Assembly: GCA_947683625.1 (NCBI GenBank)
Contig: CANTUR010000039.1
Coordinates: 2,356,001 to 2,420,000 of the forward strand
Direction: 5' to 3'
Source: Mallotus nudiflorus
Taxonomy: Eukaryota; Streptophyta; Magnoliopsida; Malpighiales; Euphorbiaceae
DNA length: 64,000 nucleotides
Shown here: positions 1 through 12,049 of the stretch, piece by piece
How positions within the stretch are numbered: the first letter of the stretch is position 1
How the letters are laid out: every line of letters begins with the position of its first letter
The notes under the pieces: model-generated
The model's input: the letters and a program-made list of their open reading frames with translations, nothing else
The model's database searches: none
Told to the model about the DNA's origin: nothing
Translations under genes and position numbers: made by a program

Positions 1-956
1 ATTGCTTTGGACATGTTTTAACTATGTGACTCTATAGGTTCACACAACATTGGTAATGGGCCTAAAATTTCCATTTTAGCCCATAAGTCAAAATTGGTCT
101 CTAGTAAGACATTATGACTATCCAAGTTGTGTGGAGGTCGATAATCCGACATAACTTAATCTACAGCATGTATTATAGTCCTGTTGTCACGTGATATCTT
201 GATTGAACATAAGGTATGAAATATGTCATCCTTATATTATTCAATCATATTATTTCTCAATCCCAAGTATACTGATACTAATAACTCTTTATTTGATATT
301 GATAACTCTTTATCAACTCAATCTAGCATGACCATGCATTTTCTCAGTCTTACTCATTGAGGGGCTTATATATATCTTCTCATAATTAATGAGGGAAAAA
401 TTCCATCTTGATCACTCACATCCCTCACATAACTTATTTTATATCCAATCACAACCTATTTTATCATTCAGTTAAAGATAACGTGGGGATGTGTCAAAAT
501 ACAGAACTTATCGTGCAGGAAACCATGGTGATTTTAGGTCAGAGGACTCAAATAATACTATTATAATGAGAATTACCTATGACAATTATTGATGTGGTAT
601 TCTCATAGTGGGTCGACCCAATATATCATTTCTTCAAATATGTACCTATGAGTTTGACTTAATATCTCATATACATGATTAGTAAAACATAATCATTAGT
701 CAATCTCATACTAGTCTTTATTTATTGTTGTTCCTACAATAATGATTGACTTGAGATATTTATATTAGAATTGAAGTATCACCTAAGAGTTTTACTATCA
801 AGTCACCTACTTAATAATCTTAGGTAGAATTAATTAATCAATGATAATATTAAAATTAGCCAGTAATAATAAAAATGTCTCTTTATTAATAAAATAGAAA
901 TATGATAAAGTTAAAGTATGGCCATTACATAATTGGCCTAGGGCATATCACTAACA
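1..956 (+). mobile_element. LTR-X family LTR, 3' part, cut by the window edge
   Basis: This stretch aligns throughout with the last ~950 bp of the two complete LTR-X copies at 29547-31084 (same strand) and 33734-35274 (opposite strand). Shared landmarks are the 'GGTTCACA...AACATTGGTAATGGG' block near 40-60 and the terminal ...CACTAACA at 949-956. No primer binding site follows the end, so it is either a solo LTR or a 3' LTR. Its left end and target duplication lie outside the window. Confidence 0.85.
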
Positions 957-3165
957 GTATAGATATATGTGTGAGTGCATGCAAAATGATGCAAATTCTG
1001 AGATTCGTGTAAGAATGGTAGTGATGCTAGCTAGAGTGCATGTAATGATGCATCTAAAGGATCTAAAATGCTTCATACGCATGGTAGTGATATGCAAATA
1101 AGCATATAAGATGCATGAAATGCACAAATACAAGAGAGAAAAAGACAGATTAGTTAATAATGATCATAAGACAGAGGAAAAGAGGTTAGTAGCAATAATC
1201 AATAAGAGATTAATCACAAGAAATTTAGTTAAATTAATCACGAGAAATTTAGTTAAATTAATCACAAGAAATTTAGTTAAAGGCCAAATAAACATATAAT
1301 CAATAAGAGGTTGTCCTTTAGAAGTGCCAAATTAATCAATAATAGTCACTTAGTACTTTAAGGACCACACAATTCACACTATCACAAATAAAGAAAATAT
1401 ACACAAAATCAGACTCAAAACTAACACACAATCATCATTAAAGAACAAAATAAATAAAGACAAAGAGTAATCACATCAACATGCTAAGATCAAACATAAA
1501 TAAACACACAATTAAGGAAATCAAGGATCAACACCATTAAATAAAAGCAAATATAATCCATACATAAAATAAATAAGAAATAGGAAAAATATTCACCATC
1601 AAAATCATAAACACAAAGCAAACACATTGATCTTTATCATCAACCAGTAACCAAAATCAAAACATAATAGAATAAAAAGAAAAGAGAAGTTTAAAATAAA
1701 AGAAAAATCATTTAAAAATAAATAAAAATAGAAAATAAGTGAAGTCTAATCATTTTAGGACCATTGAGACTCATTTAGATGATGTATAATTATTAATGAA
1801 TGCATATGAGCCTCTTGGACCATCATTAGAGTCATTTTGGAGCAAGAAAAGCAAGTTTTTAGAGCTTATGCATGTTTAACTAGATTTGCCCCTTTGTTAG
1901 CCAGTTTTGCCACTTATTCAACCAATTTGAGAGGTGTGTTTGGCCAGTTTTAAAGATTTTTTATAGCAATTGCATGATGAACACCTAGTTTTAACATAAA
2001 TAGCCGATTTTGCAAAGAACAAGCAACATTTGTTTAAAACATGAATTTTAATAGCCCCAAATCCAAAAATAAAGATACAAATAAACTAAAAAGATGTTTT
2101 TAAAAGTGTTTGGCCTCATAATCTAAGATTAGATTCATAAAAAAATAAGAGATTGATTGAAGAATATAAGATTAAAGAATATAAGTGAGTATGTGTTTAA
2201 TGGTTGTTTTGAGGTTAATTAGGAGTTGTTTTAAAAGTATTTTTATGTTAGAATTTGAAGCAAGCTTCAGATGATAGAGGGTTGTGTCTGCATTAAGAAA
2301 TGGATAGAGATTAAGAGAGAGAGTTGAGAGAGGTAGAGTTAGGTTAGTTGTTCTTATTTTCACTTTTTTTTTATATATAAAAACCTTACTTTTCTCTCAA
2401 GAATTTTGGAGCTAATTATTAAAATAGTTTCTTGCTTTTATTTATTAGTCCTAAATGCTTCCTAGAACTCTTTATTTATAGACAAGAGCTTTAATGGCGA
2501 GGAGTGTAATTATTTAGTTAAAATTAAGGTTTATAGTGTAATGAATATCTTCTTTCATCTTAATTGTGACACATGCCCTAGTGTATACCTTAAATGACAT
2601 ATTCTATACTTGGAGAGCACTTGACATGACAAGTTTCCTAGGAGTGGAGAGGTGCATATGCATAGGACATGTTTTGACAGCTAGTGGTCAAAATTTTGAC
2701 TTTTTGCGAATGGGTCTTACATATATGCTATAATTTTAAAAGAGAGTTTCAAACTAAAATTCAACTCCAAGAGCTCGGTTTAACCTTCGAAAAGGTTTTT
2801 TACCAAAGTTTGAATTTTCATCCTATGGTTTCTTGAGGTCAAATCAAAGCTCATAAAATGAGAACTAGACTGAAAAATAGACACTACATATGCAAAATAG
2901 CCTTTTTTAAGGACATTACTAATTGATAGGACAAACAAGACCTAACAAGAATTCTTACTCTCTCATTCATCAAAACCTATTTCTTAACCTAAATAGGATA
3001 TGTTAAAAGTTAGGTTAGGGTTTGGTTTGGTCTCAATAGAGTTGAATAGGTGATCGGGTAGTGTCTCAAATGGTTCTAAAATGGTTTGGAAATCATTCTT
3101 CTTTATCAATCTCATTTGTTGATAAGATATTTTCTACTTTCATCATTGGTTTTTACTCTTCAGGG
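957..3165. other. AT-rich intergenic DNA
   Basis: No open reading frame here resembles a known protein. The segment 1300-1740 is very A-rich on the plus strand. A short tandem repeat lies at 1210-1281, listed separately. The small open frames on both strands have no recognisable motif. Confidence 0.6.
1210..1281. repeat. 24-bp tandem repeat, three copies
   Basis: The unit TTAATCACAAGAAATTTAGT plus TAAA is repeated three times head to tail. The middle copy differs by one base (CACGAG for CACAAG). Confidence 0.9.
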
Positions 3166-3174
3166 TTTTAAAAA

Positions 3175-4741
3175 GGGCAAAGGTGCTTTTTTGCCCCTAA
3201 CATTTTTAGGGGGGGCTCTAATAAGCCCTTTTGCTTTTTTTTTTTTTGAGGGAACATTTAGATACAAAAATTTCCAAATTAAATTTGTAAGCCCTAATTT
3301 TAACAAATTCCTCAAACAACCATTAGTGTTATTACAGTGGCTAATGGTTGGTCAAATATGCAAAGGGATTCCTTTCCTTATTGATTTATTTTCTTCTTAT
3401 ATGGAACTTCTCTAACCTTATCCATTTTTATATAATTTCTATTCTCTAAAGCTTTGATCACCACTAGTAATCCTTTTCATCGCCTCTTCATCCCTTCATA
3501 CTACCACCACAAGTTCTTTTTTATTTATTATTGTCTCTCAACATCATAAACACTAATTACATTAAAATAAAATTGTCCACCATCATCATCATTTTTAATT
3601 ATTTAAAATTAATTAAAATAATTTAATTCTTTATTTTAAGTTTTTACTGATTTTGCATATATTTCATTATCTTTATCATTTTTGTCTTCCCATCTATAAA
3701 ATCCAACTAGTCATGGTGTTAATTTTCCATAAATGATAAGAAAATTATAAGCACTATAAACATTATGTATAATTTGTGTAAATGAATAAAAACCTAATCT
3801 TATAGCTAGTTATTGAATCCAATCCACTTTTGAAGCTGGTAATTGCTTAAATTGACCAACACTATTGATTTCCAATTCATTCAATTAATAAATAAGAAAA
3901 TCAAACACTGACCCCATTAAGAACACCGACACACTCAAAGGTAAAGGACAAATACCAGAGCTTGAACCATCATCATAGTAAAGCTCAAAGTTTCTAGAAT
4001 TAGCATCATTTACAATACTGCGACCATCAGGAGGTCCACAGGATGATAATATGGTTGAAAGGAGAGTGATAGGTAGTAGCACACTGTGTTAGAGTCTTGG
4101 AGCAAGGATTTGATTGTGGAAACGAAGGTGGTTGCAGTGGTGAATCTTGAATTAAACAAACCATGAGTATGATAAACTAATTGTATTATACTACCAAAAA
4201 GAGGAGGTAGCAGTGGAGGATCCTATAGCTATAGAACTTGTGAAATTAGAAACAAAACAAAATAAAACCCTAAAATCAGAAATTGGTTACGAATCTTGAA
4301 TTAAGTTGAAATAAAAAGAACGATGATGGTTTACTTTTCTAGTGATAAAGGAGTCTTTTTTTTTTATAATAGGATATTGATAAAATCCAATCTTACAGAT
4401 AATGCTACAATGATAGACAAAGAGGGAGATGATGGTTTCCTTTTTCCAATGATAGTAAATGAATTTGTTGCCATTATTTTAGAGATGAGGTTAGTCATTG
4501 GTATTTAACGATATTGATAGTAGTGATTAGCATAGTTTTTAGAATAAGATCAAATTATATAAAAAAAGCTTAGAGAAGGTACCCAATTTCATAAAAATAA
4601 ATAATAAATAAAGGGGTTTTTAATAATGGGACCTATATCAGGAACATTAATGGTTGTTTGAGTTTAAATGTTTCAAAAAAAGCAAAAGTGCGTATTAGAG
4701 CTCCGCTAAAAATGTTAAGGGCAAAAAAGCACCTTTTCCCT
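3175..4741. mobile_element. MULE-like TIR element, 1.57 kb, non-autonomous
   Basis: The ends are inverted copies of about 90 bp. The left end starts GGGCAAAGGTGCTTTTTTGC and the reverse complement of the right end reads GGGAAAAGGTGCTTTTTTGC. The alignment continues through TAACATTTTTAG and CTCTAATA. The 9-mer TTTTAAAAA occurs at 3166-3174 and 4742-4750, immediately outside the ends give or take one base, as expected for a Mutator-type 9-bp duplication. The low complexity of that 9-mer weakens this point. No transposase is visible. Short internal frames (3885-4082 minus, 4323-4508 plus) show no family signature. Confidence 0.7.
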
Positions 4742-4750
4742 TTTTAAAAA

Positions 4751-5192
4751 GACTCTAACATAAGTGTTGTTTTGTCATATATTTATTTTTATTTCAATAT
4801 ATGCTATTTCTATTTTTTTTGATGCATTATTTATTTATTCTTACCATTTTTGTTATATTTAATATAATTTTTCATTTTGTCATATTTTTTCATGAAGGTT
4901 TTATAAGATTTTATTTAGTTTGTAATTAATTTTATCATATTTATTGATTTTTCCATGATTTTATTTAGTTTGTTAGATTTTATTTAGTTTGTCATGTTGT
5001 AGGTTTCAGGATATATGTTGTTGATGTATATTGATATACTATGCCCATACATTTTTGCAATCATGTATATCATAGTGTATGATTTTGTTTATTTATTTAT
5101 CTTTTCTAACCTTTTTGAATTGTGAAAGGTTTTTTAGGATCCAATAATTAATTGATATAATTAAATGGGCCTACCCAATAAATTTTTTATTA
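4751..5192. other. AT-rich spacer
   Basis: No gene is visible. The segment around 4900-5000 repeats the phrase TTTTATTTAGTTTGT several times, which is low-complexity sequence. Confidence 0.5.
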
Positions 5193-5201
5193 TTTTATTT
5201 A

Positions 5202-6692
5202 GGTGTAATACATCAGCAGCCCCCTCAACTTGACATGTTTTGTTTCCTTTGACACTTATACTCACACTTTTACCATTCAGACACCTCAACTTGCCAAAAA
5301 AGTAATTTATAAACCATTTTCTACATAGTTATCCAATAAATGAAGCGCATGTTATTTCCTTACACTAATTATGATGCAATGTAATACAACCAAAGCTATA
5401 TAACTAATAGTAAAAGGAAGAAATTGAACTATTTGTAAGTTTTTATCCCAAATTATGAACCCTAATTTTTATCATCTCTTATAAATTAATCTAAAATCTT
5501 TAAGCTCTTTGAGCAACTATAAAATCATTGTTCAAACCATATTGAAATTAGTAATGTTATTTTTTGACACTTTGCTCTCTATAAGCACCGATCATTATAA
5601 ACCAAGAATACAAGTTTCTCTTCTGCATTTCATCAAACAGTTTATTTGCATTACTTAAAGACCCATATTTAGCATACATGCTGACTAGCTTAGTCTCAAC
5701 AAACTAATTTTTTTTCCTCAACCAAGTTAACAAGTATATGGACCTTATGGCCTAGAGTAAGAGAGTTAGAGTCAATGCAAGATTTTAGTAAATTGATGAA
5801 GGTTTTAGGTGAAACCTTCAAACCATGTTCAGCTATGGATTCAAGAGTCATTATAGCCTCATTTAATTGACTTTTTTTTATAAAGAGAGTCTATGAATTT
5901 AGGATGGGGCTTTTTTATCAATGGGTAAAGGATTTAGTGGGTTTGGATGATAATTCAAAGAAAGTTTCTTATTTATTTAGTATTAAAATGGAAGACTTCA
6001 TGATAATAGGCATAATCAAGTTTCTCTATTGTTATAGTTGTGTTGCTTTTCTTTGTTTGTGCTATACAAATAATAAGAGGCAAAGCCCTTGTTTAGGATT
6101 GTATGGTAATTGAAGACATAGATTAATGCAATCCAAGCTATCTCCTATGTATTCAATTAATGCACAATCTAATGTGAAAATGCTTTATTTATCAACCATG
6201 AAAATGATGGAGAAGCCATTTGCCTTTGTGATGCCATTTGCTTTAGTGATGCCATTTATAAAGTACCTTTAGCCAAATTCAAAATAAAATATAAACAAAA
6301 CAAATGGTTGTTGATGAGAAGAAGAAGAAAAAGGAGAAAAAGAAGAAGAAAGTGATGATTGATAAGAGAATAAGATAATAGGAAGAATAAGAAGACTGGA
6401 AAATGGCATGTGATGGGGAGAACAAGAAGAATAAGAGGGAGATGAATGCTGAGAGAAGATGATGATGGGGAGAAAAAGACCTAAAAAAAGTCATTATACA
6501 CTGAGTAACATTAAAATTTTCATATCACATGCTCATTGGAATTTAACTACACGTCCTCTACGATATGTGCAAAAAATGGTTTATAAGTCACTTTTTTTAT
6601 GAGTTAAGTTGTTTAAATGGAAAAACTATAAGTATAAGTGTCAAAGTGACAAAAAAAAAGCCAAGTTCAGGGAGCTACGGATGTATTAAGCC
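5202..6692. mobile_element. Pack-MULE carrying a PPR gene fragment
   Basis: The ends form imperfect TIRs. The left starts GGTGTAATACATCAGCAGCC and the reverse complement of the right starts GGCTTAATACATCCGTAGCT. Both continue with CCCT(C/G)AACTTG and, further in, TTTGACACTTATACT. The flanking 9-mers TTTTATTTA (5193-5201) and CTTTATTTA (6693-6701) match at 8 of 9 bases, the duplication length typical of Mutator-like elements. The cargo is a minus-strand fragment of a PLS-class PPR gene (separate entry) rather than a transposase. A GA-rich tract fills 6300-6490. Together these fit a Pack-MULE, a non-autonomous MULE with captured host sequence. Confidence 0.75.
5565..5915 (-). pseudogene. Captured N-terminal fragment of an At1g19720-like PPR gene
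   Basis: Read on the minus strand, the fragment gives in order: PHPKFIDSLYKK; a shifted frame with LNEAIMTLESIAEHGLKV; TFINLLKSCIDSNSLTLGHK; and, after another one-base shift in an A run near 5705, VETKLVSMYAKYGSLSNANK followed by LFDEMQKRNLYSWFIMIGAY. The VETKLVSMYAKxG, LFDEMxxRNLYSW and MIGAY phrases are standard for plant PLS/DYW PPR proteins. As remembered, the order matches the N-terminal part of Arabidopsis At1g19720. At least two frameshifts make it non-coding. It lies wholly inside the TIR element, so capture by the MULE is the simplest reading. The parent gene is not in this window. Confidence 0.75.
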
Positions 6693-6874
6693 CTTTATTT
6701 ACTCTTCAATTGTAATCTTTTCTCTTTCCTCCATTTTTTTTATATTGGGTTATAACTTATTTCTCCTTTCCTTTCTTTAGTATAGGTTTAAATTAAATTC
6801 TATTTTTATATTTAATTATTATTTTGGGTTGTAACTCTTTTCTTTTCACTTCCTTCTTTTGATGATGATTTATT

Positions 6875-7244
6875 GGCATAATACATACACGGGTCCCTAT
6901 ACTCATCACTTTTTATTAGTTTGACACCTTAACTTATAGTTTTGCCATTTTGACATCTAAACTTGGCTAAAATTCACTAGTTTGCACTAATATGATGACA
7001 TAATGCATCTACCACCCCCTGTACTTATCACTTTTTGTCCATTTGACACCTTTACTTGTAGCTTTTGATAAGTTAAACCCTTATGACGTGGCACATGTTG
7101 ATTCACTATTTCATGCCACGTGTACTATTAGGGGTTTCAAAATTAAATTTTAGCCAAGTTCAGGTGTTAAAATGACAAAACTATAAGTTGAGGTGTCAAA
7201 TTAACAAAAAGTGACAAGTATAGGGGGCCAGTATGTATTATGCC
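6875..7244. mobile_element. MULE-type MITE, 370 bp
   Basis: The ends are inverted repeats starting GGCATAATACATAC. The two arms share 'CCCTATACT...CACTTTTT', 'TTTGACACCT' and 'AACTTATAGTTTTG'. The flanking 9-mers TGATTTATT (6866-6874) and TTATTTATT (7245-7253) match at 8 of 9. The terminal sequence is clearly related to that of the Pack-MULE just upstream, so both belong to one family. A second, partial copy of the end motif (CATAATGCATCTACCACCCC) lies inside near 6990, suggesting a nested or composite origin. Confidence 0.8.
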
Positions 7245-7253
7245 TTATTTATT

Positions 7254-8280
7254 TTGTATGATTGTGATGCATGGTGATAACATGTAATTTAATTGTATAG
7301 TAACTTAATATAATTGCATGTACTAAGGAAATAATTAAATAATGAACAATTATACCAAGTAAAACACAAATGGAGGCCAATAAAAAATGTTGGGTGGGTC
7401 CAAAGCTTTACATAGTTTTTGAACTCAGTCTCTAAAGTGTTGTTATTGGGCCTTCATCCAATCTCCATAAAATTTGATGTTCCTAGTTATATACCTAAGT
7501 ACTAATTCATGTTTTAATTCAAGCCTTTTGTGATATTAATTTGTAACCTTTAAGTGGGTTTTAAAGCCTGTATAATGTCATGGTTATTGAATACTTAAGC
7601 ATGAGCTAAATTATACTGCCTATATTATTGACTCCACTAAGGATAAAGAAACTGATTCTAATGTTTTTCTTATTATGGTTTTTTGTTTGATAATTATTTC
7701 CTTTGTATCTCTATACTTTTTATACAATGTGCACATTATCCTAATAACACTAACAATAATTAATGCATTATTACCCTATTTAACTTAAATATGATAATAG
7801 TGTGCTTAACTATTGTTACATGTTATCATACCTCAAAATTTGAAGGTTCCTGATTATAGTCCAATGATGATGATAATTTATGAAATATGACAAAAAATTT
7901 CATATTATTATCTCTTTTGAAGTGTGTTAGTCTAAATTCAAATTGTTAAAATTTGAAAGACCTAAAAGTTGAGCTTGGAGGGCAGTAAACCAATAACCAA
8001 ATCAATAAACTAAACTTCTATTTAACAAATTGAGCTTTCATAATGGTGAACTACATACTTTGAGTAATTACTGCTCGTACATGTAGTTGCTTGATGTGTA
8101 ATTTATTAGGCCGATACTTATTTAATTGAACCAGAGCATGGTTGGTTGAAAATAGAAGTTGGTTCATTAAATTAAAAGTCCAAAACACCTTTTCAAAACC
8201 TAAAAACTCTTGAGACAGAAAATAAAAATAGCCCAGTAATTTGTGCAATCTGGGAGTCATATGAGTGTATGTGCATATAA
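7254..8280. other. Intergenic DNA, no gene seen
   Basis: AT-rich sequence. The short minus-strand frame at 8051-8284 has no recognisable motif. Confidence 0.5.
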
Positions 8281-8355
8281 CCATGCATTAAAGTGCTTAT
8301 GTCATGTGCCATACACTGAGGATGCTTGATCGTGCATCCAATGTGTAGGCATGCG

Positions 8356-8430
8356 CTCCTACACGTACCCATATATGTAGCTCCTCCACGTACCCATGCA
8401 TGTAGCTCCTCCACGTACCCATGCATGTAG
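8356..8430. repeat. 25-bp tandem repeat, three copies, with ACGT and CATGCATG cores
   Basis: The units at 8356-8380, 8381-8405 and 8406-8430 read CTCCTCCACGTACCCATGCA followed by TGTAG. The first copy has ATATATG in place of ATGCATG. A fourth partial unit runs straight into CACGTG at 8438-8443. Confidence 0.9.
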
Positions 8431-8499
8431 CTCCTCTCACGTGTATCCCCTCCCACAAATATACAGCATGCGTGCCAGAAAAAATTTCTATCTATAAAT
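8356..8499 (+). promoter_or_regulatory. Promoter-like module: ACGT/RY repeats, G-box and TATA box
   Basis: Three ACGT cores (CACGTAC), two perfect CATGCATG (RY) motifs, a palindromic G-box CACGTG at 8438 and a further GCATGCGTG near 8467 precede a good TATA box, TATAAAT, at 8493-8499. RY plus ACGT elements close upstream of a TATA box are the known arrangement of seed-maturation promoters bound by B3 (ABI3/FUS3-type) and bZIP factors. No protein-coding frame follows, so this may be a promoter remnant, a promoter of a non-coding RNA, or chance. The function is inferred from motifs only. Confidence 0.35.
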
Positions 8500-8914
8500 G
8501 CCTCATTTTTTCCCCTCTTTTTAGAAGGACACTGTACTGAAACTCTGTCGAATAGATGACTTAGGACTCACATTTAAACACTTTTAGCCAATTATCTTTT
8601 ATTTTTCCTTATGATGTTTAGACCCGATTTACAACCAAACCTAGCCTCATCTTTGTCAAAATATGCTTCAAAGGTATACAACTTTGCATTTTCACATCAT
8701 CTTTTATATCTATAAGAGGATAGCTTGTGAATTTTTTTCTTAAAGCAATTAACTTCTCTTTTTTTAATAAGATTAGTCCCATAAATTTGAGGACCTAAAG
8801 AAATAATCATGTTGCATGTTTAATTTTATCGCAAATTGCATTCTCTCTTTTTCTTCTATTCTTTTTTTTTTTAAATTTGTTGGCTAGTAAATTAGGTTAA
8901 TTTATTGTGATTTG
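8500..8914. other. Sequence downstream of the promoter-like module, no gene seen
   Basis: No open frame of note follows the TATA-like box. The stretch ends at the left edge of a Copia LTR. Confidence 0.5.
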
Positions 8915-9190
8915 TGTTAGAAGAAGGTGGACACCCACATTGAACTCACACACACTCACACATGAGGAAGAAAAGAGAATAAAAATTAAAATGTTTAATG
9001 AATTCACACTTCATTTATTTAATGAAATTGCTTACAAAATTATTTATGATATAACATAACACTAAATATAAAAATCTTAATATAGTAAGATGAGTTTCCA
9101 TCATAGACTTAAAAATAATTTTATTACATATACTAAAAATAACTTAAACTTAAAACCATTAATTAATTAGCTAAAGTTTAGTTCCTAACA
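8915..9190 (-). repeat. 3' LTR of the decayed Copia element
   Basis: A 276-bp segment with the perfect inverted ends TGTTAG ... CTAACA. It is bordered on its inner side by TTTACAGGTGGG (minus strand), which suits a polypurine tract. The outer 5 bp are ATTTG. No partner copy is left to confirm the target duplication. Confidence 0.75.
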
Positions 9191-9454
9191 CCCACCTGTA
9201 AACTTGAACTTTTCATAATTTCTAGCTTAATTCTTAGTTGCTAAAAACTATTATTCTTTAGTGGCTTCATGAAAATAAGTGATTTGATCATAGGTTCTCA
9301 CATACTCTACTTTAACTTCTTTTTTAGTAAAGCATAATCAAATAAAATGATATCTTATATCAATATGTTTACTTTAATAATGAAATAATGGATTCTTTTG
9401 CTAGAGGTTGAGTATTCTTGTTATCAATTATGACTTTGGTAGCTTCCTTTTGTT

Positions 9455-11900
9455 TTAAATGAATTTTTTTAGCAATTTTCTTAACCAAATAGCGTGGAAA
9501 GTACAAGACGTAGCTGCAATATACTTAGTCTCACATATAGACAATGTTACAGTTAGTTGCTTTTTTTGACATCCATGTGAAAGCAGTATCTCGCATGAAA
9601 AATACGAATCTAGTAATGCTTTTTTTATTATCAAAATCTCCAACCCAATCACTATCACTATAACCAATAAGCTTGTAATCATTAGAAACTGAATAAAATA
9701 AGCCAAAAATTTATTATGCCTTTGAGATAATAAAGAATTCTTTTTGCAATTTTCAAATGAGTGGTCATTAGTAATTCTATCTAATGACTCACAATTCCAA
9801 TCGTATAAAGAATGTTAAATCTTGTGCATGTCAAATAGCTCAAACTTCTAATGAGGCTCTTAAAAAGTGTTAGATGTACTCTTTCTCCCTTATCATGCTT
9901 TAATAGCTTGACTCCACACTCTACTGGTGTGCTTATAAGGTTACAATCATCCATTTTAAATTTTTTAAGAATCTCTTTTGTATAGCTTTCTTGGGAGATG
10001 AAATTTCTATTTTCTTCTTCTTTAACCTCAATGCCCATGCAGTATGCCATGTGTCCAATGTTGATTATTTTAAATTTTTTTGGCCATTTCTTTTTTAAAT
10101 TCTTTAAACATTCTTAGATTACTTTTAGTATAGATTAAATCATCCATATATAAGCAAATTTTCAAAGCATCTCCATGTTTGAATTTAATATAAAAGACAT
10201 GCTCATAAGGACATTTGGTGAAGTTACTTTCTTCAAAATATTTATCAATCCTACTATTCCATGTTAGGACTTTATCTTTATATCCCTTCATAATATATCC
10301 CAGTGGTTGATGAATATAGACTTCTTCTTTAAGTACTCCAGTAAAAAAGGCATAATTTACATCCATCTAGTGAATCTTTCATTTATTTTGAGTAGCAAAG
10401 GAAATAATAAGTCTTACTATTTTTAAACAAGTAATGGGAGTAATTGACGCTTTCTTTTTTACTATAGCCTTTTGTAACTAGCCTTGCCTTATATTTTTCA
10501 ATTTCTCCATTAGGATTTTTCTTTGCCTTGTATACCCATTTGATGCTAATTGTTTATGACCTTGGAGATGTGTGAATTTTCATTATTGGTTATCATTAGA
10601 GATGTGGGTAGTGTAGTAGGCTCTTTTGTCAGCTGCTCCATCATCCTTGGTTGCTCCTCTTCATCTTCATTAAAGTAAGTTATATTTTTCTTCTTGAACA
10701 TCCTAATTCTATGTGTTCTTCATTGAATTCTACATCACAACTAAGAAATATCTTTCCATTTTTTCGATTTTAAAGCTTGTAGCCTTTAGAATTTGCATCA
10801 TAGCCAATGAAGATAAGATTCTCACTTTTTTCATTAAGTTTGTTTCTCTTCTTATTTAATATATGAGCATAAGCAGTGCTAACAAATAATTATAAATGAA
10901 AATATTCCAGGTTTTCTTCCACTCTATGCTTCTTACGGTTTCTTTCCTAATACACTTCATATTAGTGCCCTGTTTGACAAGTAGACAGCAGTAGCTACAG
11001 CTTCTGCCCAAAATTCCTTTGGCATTTTCTTGCTTTTCAATATACTTCGAGCCATATTGAGAATGGTTTTGTTCTTCCTTTCAGTAACTCCATTTTATTG
11101 GGAGTATCTTGGAACTGTCATTCGCTAATGTATTCCATTTATTATATTAAATTCTTGAAACTCCTTACTTGTGAATTCTCCTCCTTAATCATATCTCATA
11201 TCTTTAATTTGATAGTCACTTTCTTTCTCTACTATAGCTTTGAATGCCTTAAAATCTTTGAAAGCTTTTGATTTATGCTTCAAGAAATTCACCCATATTT
11301 TTCTTGAGAATTCATCAATGAAAATAAGAAAATAATTGGTGTTGTCGAACACAACATATGTATGTATAAGCTTGAATGGCTTTTGAGCTCTTATGTTTGA
11401 CTCTCGTGTAAAGCTTTTTCGAAATTACTCCTTGGAAGACATCTTTCATGTAGTTGATATAGGTTATTGATGGAAGGTAATCCTTTGATCATATTTTTCT
11501 TTAATAATAATTCTAGTCCTACAAAGTTAACATGCCCCTATCAAAGATGTCATAACCATTATGAATCCTTATAATAAGCTTTTTGACATTTTACAACTTC
11601 ATTTCAAATATTAATTAAGAACATTCTATTTTTTGACATAAACACCTTTGCAATAAGATTGTTGCTTCCATCTCTTATAGAATGACTATAATTTTTCTTA
11701 TGAATATCATATCCCTTCTCTAGGAGTTGTCCCAAACTTAAAATCTTATTGTTCATATCAGGCTTGTAGTAAACATTTAAAATGAACTGATGTCACCTAT
11801 CTTTTAAGCGAATAAGAATGTTACCTCTCCCTTTTACTGATATTTTAGAATTATCACCAAATGAAGCATTTTTATTTATCGATTCATTCAACTCATAGAC
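9455..11900 (-). pseudogene. Copia pol remnant (integrase, reverse transcriptase, RNase H)
   Basis: On the minus strand: integrase C-terminal words near 10860-10700 (NKLNEKSENLIFIGYDANSK, then CDVEFNEEH); reverse transcriptase at 10366-10070, starting MDVNYAFFTGVLKEEVYIHQ with the catalytic YMDD inside ICLYMDDLIYTKSN; its C-terminal part at 10050-9781 (SYTKEILKKFKMDD); and RNase H at 9706-9455 (TLSICETKYIAATS, AIWLRKLLKK). These are standard Copia domains. Frames change between every block and the upstream integrase core is heavily broken. The protein would normally copy element RNA to DNA and integrate it. Confidence 0.85.
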
Positions 11901-12049
11901 ATTTCCTCGCTTCCACACATGTAGTTACTTTTCTTTAATAACAAGATACCATATTTTCTCTTGCTCATCATTATTGTTCCTTTATGCTAGTGATAGAATG
12001 CCATGTTGTATACTTTCATCCATAGAATTTGTCTTTTCTTTAACTTTTA

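Noticed and set aside
1300..1740. Repeated short A-rich phrases that look spaced, considered as a CRISPR-like or satellite array.
   Set aside because: No constant repeat length or identical unit. This is eukaryotic low-complexity DNA.
6279..6494. Minus-strand frame rich in Phe, looking like membrane segments.
   Set aside because: It is the translation of a GA-rich tract inside the Pack-MULE.
8193..8456. Minus-strand 87-codon frame over the 25-bp repeats.
   Set aside because: It is a product of the tandem repeat (25-bp units shift frame) and has no motif. The plus-strand promoter-like reading is better supported.
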